A stretch of DNA of 40,047 nucleotides from an uncultured Mycoplasmatota bacterium (GTDB lineage Bacteria > Bacillota_I > Bacilli_A > RF39 > UBA660): positions 1 to 40,047 of the forward strand of contig CANORV010000005.1 in the NCBI GenBank assembly GCA_947569245.1, read 5' to 3'. Every line of letters begins with the position of its first letter. Position 1 is the stretch's first letter. Below the pieces are notes generated by a model. The model was given only the letters and a program-made list of their open reading frames with translations. It made no database searches and was not told the DNA's origin. A program made the translations under genes and the position numbers. Positions 25,311-32,173 of the stretch are shown one piece after another.

Positions 25311-26302
25311 GATACCACCTCCAAACTTACAGCATGGGCAATACTTAAAATATTTTCATGTTGATAAACCATAGTTGGTGAGAATAATGCTCCAGTCGTC
25401 ACTAGAAGAACTCTTCTAATTTCCTTTTTCTTCATTTTTTCATATATAATACTATAATTTACTAAAGCACTGCATACTGGTCCACTTCCTCCTGCTAATA
25501 CTTCTTTTTGCTTATCTAAATCGTAAAGCATTACTCCACAATCATTATAATTAGCACTGATATCAGTTCCAAATTCTGTTTTCATATAATCAATTAATAT
25601 TTCTTTTCCATAGGTTCCAAGATCTCCTGTTAGGATTAGATCATAATAGTCTGGAGTTCTTTTTAAATCAGTTAAATGTCTATTTATAGTATCCGCTGCA
25701 GCTGGTGCCATTACTGAACCCATATGTAGTGGATCTGTTTGTCCTAAATCAATGATTCTTCCAATTGTTGATGATTCTACTTTGATATCACTTTTAGTAT
25801 CTGATAGAAGAATAGTTGCTCCTCCTGTTGCAGTGAAAGTTGCTGTTTTTGGTTTTGGTGCACCATATTCTGTTGGATTTCTAAATTGTTTTTCACTTGA
25901 CATATTGTGTGAAGATGTTGCTGCTATAACTTTTTTAACCTTTTTTGAATCTATCATTGTAGATGCTAAGATTATTCCTTCACAGCTAGTGGCACAAGCA
26001 CTATAGATTCCTAAAAAAGGAAAATCATATTTTTGTGATGAATAGCAAGATGAGGTTATTTGATTTAATAAATCTCCCGAAATTATACAATCAATATCCT
26101 TTTTATTTAATTTGCTTTTCTTTAAAAGAGTTGCTATGGCATCCTCTAGTGATTTCGCTTCAGCTAATTCCCATGATTTTTCTTTATTGTATAAATCATC
26201 GAAGGTCTTATCAAAATATTTTTTTAACGGTCCCTTTGCCTCATATGGACCTGCAACTGTTGATGTATTTTCAATATATACATTATTATATTTAAATGTC
26301 AT
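25307..26302 (-). CDS. spoVAD: Stage V sporulation protein AD
   Basis: About 331 residues with the thiolase-like fold of SpoVAD, the dipicolinic-acid-binding component of the SpoVA complex. Recognisable segments: 'STVAGPYEAKGPLKKYFDKT', SGDLLNQITSSCYSSQ, GIYSACATSCEGIILAS, 'FTATGGATILLSD' and 'YDLILTGDLGTYGKEILIDY'. The frame is open to 26347, but GGAGGG lies 5 bases before the ATG at 26302, and the resulting N terminus (MTFKYNNVYIENTS) matches the family better. It follows spoVAC without overlap once that start is used. Confidence 0.95.
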   Translation of the reverse strand: MTFKYNNVYIENTSTVAGPYEAKGPLKKYFDKTFDDLYNKEKSWELAEAKSLEDAIATLLKKSKLNKKDIDCIISGDLLNQITSSCYSSQKYDFPFLGIYSACATSCEGIILASTMIDSKKVKKVIAATSSHNMSSEKQFRNPTEYGAPKPKTATFTATGGATILLSDTKSDIKVESSTIGRIIDLGQTDPLHMGSVMAPAAADTINRHLTDLKRTPDYYDLILTGDLGTYGKEILIDYMKTEFGTDISANYNDCGVMLYDLDKQKEVLAGGSGPVCSALVNYSIIYEKMKKKEIRRVLLVTTGALFSPTMVYQHENILSIAHAVSLEVVS

Positions 26303-26304
26303 AT

Positions 26305-26745
26305 TTACCCTCCCATTATTATTAGTCGTAATAGTCCAAAGAACCATGCTGATACTACTCCATATAGAATTACTGAACCAGCAAGTTTAAAAATATTACT
26401 ACCAAGTCCATATATTGGTCCTTCTTTTTTATATTCAATTCCTGCGCTAGTCATTGAATGAGCAAATCCTGTTATTGGTATTATTAAACCACATTTACAA
26501 AATGTTACCCATTTATCAAAGAAACCTAAAGCTGTTAGTAAGCTAGCTATAAAAATTAAAGTTACTAACATGAAGGTTGACGCATCTTTAGTAGATATTT
26601 CAAAAAAGGAAGCATAAAATTCAGTCATCAATTGTCCAATTACGCCTACTATTCCACCTGTTACAAAGGCAATAAAGGCATTTTGGGCACGTGTTTCTGT
26701 CGGTTTATGTTTGTCAACTATTTTTTTGTATTGTTTTTTTTCCAT
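26305..26745 (-). CDS. spoVAC: Stage V sporulation protein AC
   Basis: About 146 residues with four membrane helices. Conserved 'NAFIAFVTGGIVGVIGQLMT', 'GFFDKWVTFCKCGLIIPITG' and 'FAHSMTSAGIEYKKEGPIYG' identify SpoVAC, the channel subunit thought to be mechanosensitive in the SpoVA complex. GGTG is 6 bases before the ATG at 26745; earlier in-frame starts up to 26772 lack spacing. Lies about 65 bases after sigF on the same strand. Confidence 0.95.
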   Translation of the reverse strand: MEKKQYKKIVDKHKPTETRAQNAFIAFVTGGIVGVIGQLMTEFYASFFEISTKDASTFMLVTLIFIASLLTALGFFDKWVTFCKCGLIIPITGFAHSMTSAGIEYKKEGPIYGLGSNIFKLAGSVILYGVVSAWFFGLLRLIIMGG

Positions 26746-26809
26746 AATCATCACCAGTAGTATTTTTAACAAAAAAAGGAAAAATATACATAATTTAATT
26801 TTATAATTT

Positions 26810-27469
26810 TTATGCTACTAAGTTTCCTTTTAACTTTTGCAAAATTTTATTTTCTGTACGTGATACTTTTACTTGATTAATTCCTAATACTTTTGAAGTT
26901 TCTGTTTGTGTCATGTCATTAAAGTAACGACAATTTATTAAAGTTTTTTCCTCATCTGTTAGTTTTTCTAGTTCTTCTTTTAAATCTAATATTTCTTCAC
27001 TGAATCCAATTTCGGTATATGGAATAACATCATAAACACTAAGTTCTTTATCCTCATCATCATTTATTACATAATCTAAACTACTGATTGGTTGTTGATT
27101 TCTTAAGGCTTCATTTATTAAAGATTCATCAACATCTAAGAATAAAGATAGTTCTGTTTTGGTTGGTTCTCTATAAAGTTTTTGTTCTAAAACTTCTTTG
27201 GCCTTATTTATTGATGATGATAGTTTGATAAGATCTCTATTTACTTTTATTGCCCTATCTTCTCGTACATATTTTAAAACTTCACCTTTAATATATAAAT
27301 AAGCATAAGTCGAAAATTTAGTGTTTTTATCGGCACTATAATTTTTGCATGCTTTTAATAATGCAATGTATCCTACTTGTTTTAAGTCCTCAAGGTCATA
27401 ATAGTTTTTATAATTGTGTATTACTGAGTATATTAGTTTTTCATAATCCATTAATTGTTCTGTTTTCAT
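26810..27469 (-). CDS. sigF: Sporulation sigma factor, SigF type
   Basis: About 219 residues. Region 2 is 'NYYDLEDLKQVGYIALLKAC' through 'FSTYAYLYIKGEVLKYVRED'. Region 3 is LYREPTKTELSLFLDVDESL. Region 4 is 'LTDEEKTLINCRYFNDMTQT' to 'VLGINQVKVSRTENKILQKL'. Context (after spoIIAA, before spoVA) favours SigF; SigG is the close alternative. It is shorter than the usual 250-260 residues at the N terminus. AGGAG abuts the ATG at 27478, so the ATG at 27469 is the better start. There is no spoIIAB gene between it and spoIIAA, so the standard anti-sigma control is missing at this locus. Confidence 0.88.
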   Translation of the reverse strand: MKTEQLMDYEKLIYSVIHNYKNYYDLEDLKQVGYIALLKACKNYSADKNTKFSTYAYLYIKGEVLKYVREDRAIKVNRDLIKLSSSINKAKEVLEQKLYREPTKTELSLFLDVDESLINEALRNQQPISSLDYVINDDEDKELSVYDVIPYTEIGFSEEILDLKEELEKLTDEEKTLINCRYFNDMTQTETSKVLGINQVKVSRTENKILQKLKGNLVA

Positions 27470-27481
27470 ATTATTCATCTC

Positions 27482-27823
27482 CTATATATTTATCATTCTT
27501 AATGCTGATAATTCATTGTTACTAATTAAAATTTTATTTTCTATCAAGCTATTTATGGTGTTATTATTCAAGATATTATAACCACATATTATCAATTTGC
27601 CATTATTGCATATTGCTTCATAGTACTTTTTCATTAAACAATTTAGGCTAATGTCATCAATTGATTCTAATCCTTCTAAATTAAGGACAAAGTATTTTAC
27701 ACCTTTTTCGTAAATCATTTCGTCAATCTTATCCATTAACTTTTTGTTTGTTTCTTTTGTTAGGATTCCTTCCAATCTAATTAAGAGTGTTCCTTTCACA
27801 AATTCAAGAGTAATTGATAGCAT
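27482..27823 (-). CDS. spoIIAA: Anti-sigma factor antagonist, SpoIIAA-like STAS protein with Ser-to-Asp change
   Basis: 113 residues with a STAS fold: TLEFVKGTLLIRLEGILTKE, then 'VKYFVLNLEGLESIDDISLN', then 'GKLIICGYN'. In Bacillus subtilis SpoIIAA the aligned stretch is LNLEDLSFMDSSGLG, and Ser58 (first Ser after Asp57) is phosphorylated by SpoIIAB. Here the residue is Asp and the next is Ile; a Ser appears two positions later where Gly is usual. The protein therefore lacks the standard phospho-acceptor. ATG at 27823 has GGAG at 9 bases; the ATG at 27832 abuts GGAG. It sits directly upstream of sigF with 12 bases between. Confidence 0.82.
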   Translation of the reverse strand: MLSITLEFVKGTLLIRLEGILTKETNKKLMDKIDEMIYEKGVKYFVLNLEGLESIDDISLNCLMKKYYEAICNNGKLIICGYNILNNNTINSLIENKILISNNELSALRMINI

Positions 27824-27987
27824 ATAAATCATCTCCTTTTCTTTTAGTTTTTTACTACCTTAATGTGTACAATTTTCTCTTGCTAACTAAATAATAATTT
27901 TTATTCGTGTCAAATTTTGATGATACATGTAAATTTACAAGTTATCTTTATTCCTTTACAAAAATTATACATTTAATTCTAACAAAA

Positions 27988-28018
27988 AAAGATTCGATAT
28001 ACTCGAAATCTTCACTTA
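27988..28018 (-). terminator. Terminator upstream of spoIIAA
   Basis: On the minus strand GATTTCGA-GTATA-TCGAATC (one-base bulge) followed by TTTTTTT, 15-40 bases after the stop of the 59-codon ORF. It implies that spoIIAA-sigF-spoVA start from their own promoter in the 27833-27987 gap. That gap contains TTGACA (27908-27913, minus) and an AGGAATA box resembling SigH sites; neither is secure. Confidence 0.5.
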
Positions 28019-28031
28019 TATTATGTAACTT

Positions 28032-28211
28032 TTATCCTTCATTTTCACTTAATATTAATTTTTTATTTGTAGATTGCGTTTTCACTAAATATAAAAGACC
28101 CTTAATTAGAAAAATTACTAATAAAATTGGAATTGCTATTATTTCTACTGTTAGTGATAATAATATGAATAAACAAGTCAATATAATGTTTCTTAATTTG
28201 TTATTTTTCAA
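28032..28211 (-). CDS. Small single-pass membrane protein between dacF and spoIIAA
   Basis: 59 codons, TTG start with AGAGGGA 6 bases upstream. Sequence KNNKLRNIILTCLFILLSLT then a continued hydrophobic stretch to about residue 45 and a polar tail ending NKKLILSENEG. One or two membrane helices. No family recognised. It occupies the position between dacF and spoIIAA where no gene is usual, and a terminator follows. Length, ribosome site and codon use favour a real gene; function unknown. Confidence 0.55.
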   Translation of the reverse strand: MKNNKLRNIILTCLFILLSLTVEIIAIPILLVIFLIKGLLYLVKTQSTNKKLILSENEG

Positions 28212-28371
28212 AAATATCCCTCTTTCTTTAATATATTATAACAGATAGTATTAATAATTTTTGTTACACTTTTGTAACATTTATTTTACTATATCATTTA
28301 AAGTGCTTCCCCTTGGTACTTGGACGTTATTATATCACATTTTTTAGAAAAATGCTATATTTTTCCATTTT

Positions 28372-28882
28372 TTATCCTGCTACAATTTCTTTTAATATAT
28401 CAAGATATAGTCTTAGTATATTTTTCTTTTTAGCATTATCTCTTGAAATAACATCTACAGTTAAAATATCTACACCATTATCTTTAATAATTAGTTTTCC
28501 TACAACACTACCTTTTTTTATAGGTAGTTTTATGTCATTAATTTTTAGTTCAGTTTGATATTTTTTTGCTTGATCATTCTTTTTTAAGAGAATGCTAATA
28601 TCCTCTTTAGTAGTAATTTCTATTTCATCAGTATCTGCTTTTTCAAAGTGAATTTTATCTATTACGTCATCTTTACTTTTTATCATGTTGATTTTATAAC
28701 TATTAAAGCCGTAGTCTAATAACTGTGACGTTTCATTATTTCTTACTTTTGAGTCATCTTCTCCTAATACTATGGCTAAGAGTCTCATATTTTCACGTTT
28801 TGCTGTTACAGCCATACAGTACTTAGCTGCATCTGTATGTCCTGTTTTTAAACCATCTGCTCCATCATAGAATCGAACTAGC
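28372..28882 (-). pseudogene. dacF: dacF, 3' fragment (after the integrated element)
   Basis: Encodes the C-terminal part of a sporulation D-alanyl-D-alanine carboxypeptidase: LVRFYDGADGLKTGHTDAAK, then 'YCMAVTAKRENMRLLAIVLG' and the beta-rich C-terminal domain. The KTG active-site box is here, whereas SxxK and SxN are on the other fragment 6.8 kb away. An ATG exists at 28815 but has no ribosome site. In the current arrangement the frame is closed upstream by a TAA in the element end. Together with 35714-36343 and the AA core it rebuilds 381 codons. Confidence 0.9.
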
Positions 28883-28896
28883 TTAGTTGTATATTA
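28874..28896 (-). other. Right attachment junction of the dacF element (attR-type)
   Basis: On the minus strand the 12-bp arm TAATATACAACT (28885-28896), core AA (28883-28884) and dacF sequence GCTAGTTCG (28874-28882). The arm is the exact inverse complement of the arm at the other end of the element. Confidence 0.85.
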
Positions 28897-28937
28897 AGAA
28901 AACACTAGTTTAAAATAGTACTATTTTTATATTGGCA

Positions 28938-28966
28938 AAAGAAAACATCTTCTACAGATGCTTCTA
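28938..28966 (-). terminator. Terminator after the element's SGNH-like gene
   Basis: On the minus strand AAGCATCT-GTAG-AAGATGTTTT with one G-U pair, followed by CTTTT, about 12 bases after the stop at 28977 and before the element end. Confidence 0.55.
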
Positions 28967-28976
28967 GTTTTTAGTT

Positions 28977-30044
28977 TTATTTATTATCTACTTTTAAAAG
29001 GTTGCTTTCATTTATAATTAAGGTACTGTAGGCAAACAAGACATCTTTATTTTTAAAGTCTACATAGTTACTTACAATATCCATTTTAATATATCTTAAA
29101 TCAATTAGAGTTATCTTTTTGTAATATGGAATAAGTAGTGGTGCAAAACTACTAGCAAAGGAGTCTCTAAAAATAATTAGTTCTTTGTCATTTATTTTAT
29201 TTGGGTTTTCAATTTGAACAAGTGAACTTGGACCACTTAAGTAAATATTATATAAATCTGGTGTATCTAGCTGTTTTATATCATAGACTTTTTTATCTTT
29301 ATATTCTAAATGATTTACCTTGGCATTTTCTATTATATCATTTGTCATTGTAGTTAATTTGTCTGGTTTCATATATTTTGCCACTTTCGAATATGAAGCA
29401 CCAAAGAAGTTATCATAGACTTTTTTTTGATATTTGTTATTTTGATAATTTAAGTTAAATTTATCAGTTAATTTTTTTATGACTTTTTCATATGATTCTT
29501 GCTTGATATGAATATCTGTTTTGTAATAATCATCTAAGTTTAATAGCGGTATTATGTCAATATAGGAAATATTTAAATTATTATTTACTTTTGACAAAAG
29601 TTTATCGTAATCTATCGTTAAGTATTTATCTTCTTCTAAAAAATAACTTTTATCTGGTATTATTGTATAAAATACATTACTATTTTGAAGATACTTTTCA
29701 TTAATATAATTTATCTTTTTTATAAATCCTGCAATATTTTTTTCTTTAGCAGGATAGTTTTTATCTATAATATAACCATCTTTTATATAAACATTATTAC
29801 TATCTATCTTTCCTAAAATATATCTGTCAAATATAGAATTAATTGAAATCATAGTGTTTCTTACTGGAAATTGATCTGTTAAATAATCGTCTAAATTGTC
29901 TAAAAATTTTTCACTAAGATTATTTGCAGTTGTTAATCTTCTTCTTTCATATGAAGATATTTCTTTGTCTTTTAAAATGATTGTTGTTATAGAAAAGCCA
30001 AATAAAATACTAGTAAATAATATTGCTATAATTCTTTCTTTCAT
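28977..30044 (-). CDS. DHHW/AlgJ-like SGNH-fold protein, partner of MBOAT
   Basis: 355 residues. N-terminal signal anchor (IIAILFTSILFGFSITTIIL). The segment 'FPVRNTMISINSIFDRYILG' to 'NNVYIKDGYIIDKNYP' matches the start of AlgJ/DHHW proteins. The conserved DHHW motif is degenerate: DYYKTDIHIKQESYE retains the Asp and one His. A later 'IFRDSFASSFAPLLIPYYKK' resembles the Ser/Asp region of SGNH hydrolases. With the MBOAT partner it would transfer acyl groups to an extracellular polymer. The start is 3 bases after the MBOAT stop, so it is coupled. Cargo of the dacF element. Confidence 0.75.
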   Translation of the reverse strand: MKERIIAILFTSILFGFSITTIILKDKEISSYERRRLTTANNLSEKFLDNLDDYLTDQFPVRNTMISINSIFDRYILGKIDSNNVYIKDGYIIDKNYPAKEKNIAGFIKKINYINEKYLQNSNVFYTIIPDKSYFLEEDKYLTIDYDKLLSKVNNNLNISYIDIIPLLNLDDYYKTDIHIKQESYEKVIKKLTDKFNLNYQNNKYQKKVYDNFFGASYSKVAKYMKPDKLTTMTNDIIENAKVNHLEYKDKKVYDIKQLDTPDLYNIYLSGPSSLVQIENPNKINDKELIIFRDSFASSFAPLLIPYYKKITLIDLRYIKMDIVSNYVDFKNKDVLFAYSTLIINESNLLKVDNK

Positions 30045-30046
30045 AA

Positions 30047-31423
30047 TTAAAATCTAAAATAAATAAATGGGTTAAATGATGATGATATTATTTTTGCAAT
30101 TGATAATATAAATATCAAAAACAAATAGATAATACTTACACAATCAAATATTTTATTTAATTTTCCTTTCTGTAATTTTATAATTGCTTGTTTTAAAAAT
30201 GGACCTATACCAATAAATGAAATTACAATTATGATTAGGTTATTTTTTAAATAAAAGATACTTTCGTTGTTAATAAGATTAGTATTTATACTAAACATAC
30301 CTTTTATAAATGTTTGTAATGTATTTAAATCAGTAATATTAAAGATAACAAAACTAAACATAACTAAAATAAATGTATATAGATGAGATACTTTATTTTC
30401 TTTTAAGAACTTGTTTAAAATGTATTTTTCTATAATTAAAAGAATAAAGAAGTATAGTCCCCATATGATAAAGTTCCAAGCAGCTCCATGCCAAAATCCT
30501 GTTAAAAACCAAACAATAAAAATATTTCTGATATTTTTTATTAATAAACATCTATTTCCCCCTAATGGTATATAGACATAATCTCTAAAGAAACTAGAAA
30601 GTGACATGTGCCATCTACGCCAAAAGTCTGTAATTGATGAGGCAGTTAGTGGATAATTAAAATTTTCTTTAAATTTGAATCCAAACATTTTTCCAAGTCC
30701 AATAGCCATGTCCGTATATCCAGAGAAGTCATAATATATTTGAAATGTAAAACCTAAGGCAACCAACCAATATGAAAGCATTGTCATATTAGTTGCCATT
30801 ATATTAGTAAACATGTTATATAAAGTATCCGCTATTAGTGTTTTTTTACCTAAACCAATTATAAATCTAGTTATACCCTCACTAAACAAGTTTAGACTTT
30901 CTTTTCTATTTTCTAATTCATTTTTTATATCTTTATATCTTACTATTGGACCTGCTACTAATTGAGGAAACAAGGTAATGTATGTACAATATGTAAAAAA
31001 GTTTTTTTGTGATGGAACATCCTTTCTATATACATCAATTAAGTAGCTGATGTTTTGAAAGGTGAAAAAGCTGATTCCAAGTGGTAAAATAATATTTAGA
31101 CTAGTTATGTTTAAATTAAATATATTATTGAAATTATCTATGAAAAAATTTGTGTATTTATAATAAAATAAAAGTGTAACATTTATGACTAATCCTATAA
31201 TTAAGAATACTTTCTTCTTTTTTCTTTCTATTAGTAATCCACATATATAATTTACTAAGCATGATGTTAGTAATAATAAAACATATAGCTTTTCTCCAAA
31301 AATATAAAATATTAAACTGAATATTAAAAGTATGTGATTTTTAAACCTCTTAGGAGTAAAAAAATAACATAAGTATAAAAGTGGTAAGAAAAAGAAGAGA
31401 AAGCTTATACTAGAAAATACCAT
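30047..31423 (-). CDS. MBOAT-family O-acyltransferase (AlgI/DltB-like)
   Basis: 458 residues with about 11 membrane segments. Diagnostic MBOAT motifs are present: 'FPQLVAGPIVRYKDIKNELE', 'YYDFSGYTDMAIGLGKMFGF', 'NFNYPLTASSITDFWRRWHM', 'SLSSFFRDYVYIPLGGNRC' and the catalytic-His segment WFLTGFWHGAAWNFIIWG. It moves an acyl group across the membrane for transfer to a polysaccharide or teichoic acid; the acceptor is unknown. Preceded by AAGGGAAGAAG and followed by the SGNH-like partner. Cargo of the dacF element. Confidence 0.92.
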   Translation of the reverse strand: MVFSSISFLFFFLPLLYLCYFFTPKRFKNHILLIFSLIFYIFGEKLYVLLLLTSCLVNYICGLLIERKKKKVFLIIGLVINVTLLFYYKYTNFFIDNFNNIFNLNITSLNIILPLGISFFTFQNISYLIDVYRKDVPSQKNFFTYCTYITLFPQLVAGPIVRYKDIKNELENRKESLNLFSEGITRFIIGLGKKTLIADTLYNMFTNIMATNMTMLSYWLVALGFTFQIYYDFSGYTDMAIGLGKMFGFKFKENFNYPLTASSITDFWRRWHMSLSSFFRDYVYIPLGGNRCLLIKNIRNIFIVWFLTGFWHGAAWNFIIWGLYFFILLIIEKYILNKFLKENKVSHLYTFILVMFSFVIFNITDLNTLQTFIKGMFSINTNLINNESIFYLKNNLIIIVISFIGIGPFLKQAIIKLQKGKLNKIFDCVSIIYLFLIFILSIAKIISSSFNPFIYFRF

Positions 31424-31438
31424 ACTCTTCTTCCCTTC

Positions 31439-31903
31439 TTATTTTAAATTTTCAAAATTTGATTTGATTTTTGGTGCTAATTCATTAGACATTATTAGTA
31501 CAACTAAATCATCTTTTGATAAAACATATGTGTTTTCTGCTTCAACACAAATCCATTTTCTTGGATTGGCTTTTTCTTTAATTTCATCAACTACCTTTTT
31601 ACTGTCGCGTTTATCTTCTAAGCGAATTAATACAACAGAATGAGCTGTTGAACCAGTCATTGATTCACTGGCTATTGCTTCTTTATATTTTATATCTGAT
31701 GAAAAAGCATAATACTCAAAATTTTCACTATTTAATTCAATATTTTCTGTCATCATTGGCATTTCATCTTCAGATATTCCCTTATAAAGATTAGACATTA
31801 TTTCTGTTAATGATCCTTCAATATTTTTTTCTTTATTTTTAGTGCAGCCTGTTATACCAAAGCATAAGATAATAGCACTAAGTAAGCATAGTATTTTTTT
31901 CAT
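31439..31903 (-). CDS. Small lipoprotein, possibly DUF4358-like
   Basis: 154 residues. Lipoprotein signal MKKILCLLSAIILCFGITGC with lipobox ITGC. The mature part, with 'EIMSNLYKGISEDEMPMMTE' and 'AHSVVLIRLEDKRDSKKVVD', resembles DUF4358 lipoproteins, which often sit beside MBOAT/DHHW genes; this is a memory-based match. AAAGGGTG lies before the ATG. First gene of the three-gene acyltransferase operon in the element. Confidence 0.6.
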   Translation of the reverse strand: MKKILCLLSAIILCFGITGCTKNKEKNIEGSLTEIMSNLYKGISEDEMPMMTENIELNSENFEYYAFSSDIKYKEAIASESMTGSTAHSVVLIRLEDKRDSKKVVDEIKEKANPRKWICVEAENTYVLSKDDLVVLIMSNELAPKIKSNFENLK

Positions 31904-31964
31904 GTTTTCACCCTTTCTTATATTAATTTAATTATAACATACAAAAATTATTTGTAAATATGCT

Positions 31965-32170
31965 TTAATATTTTATAGTTAAAACTTTTTGGTAGTCAGT
32001 AGATTGGGTGTTTATTTTAAGTTCTTTGTTTCTTTCGACAGTAAATTTTTTTCTTTAGAAATTAGACTTCCTGTATTAGTTAACCCTAATTTATCTACTT
32101 CAATATTAACCTTATTTTTAGTTATTTTGCTTACTTTAAAGGTATATTCTATCTGCAATAAATTGCATAT
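31965..32170 (-). pseudogene. Remnant of a coding sequence after the surface gene
   Basis: Immediately after the stop at 32174, in the same frame, reading continues as 'CNLLQIEYTFKVSKITKNKV' and 'NIEVDKLGLTNTGSLISKEK' to a stop at about 32021. A -1/+1 shift continues as 'LKINTQSTDYQKVLTIKY' to 31965. Together about 60 residues of protein-like sequence with no start of its own. Likely a leftover C-terminal piece of another gene. No family recognised. Confidence 0.35.
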
Positions 32171-32173
32171 AGG

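Noticed and set aside
27907..28248. 113-aa plus-strand frame upstream of spoIIAA
   Set aside because: No ribosome site and low-complexity sequence; the minus strand holds a better small ORF, a terminator and the spoIIAA leader.
28372..28815. Independent 147-aa protein starting at the ATG at 28815
   Set aside because: No ribosome site; upstream codons continue the DacF sequence through the KTG box to the element junction, so it is a gene fragment.
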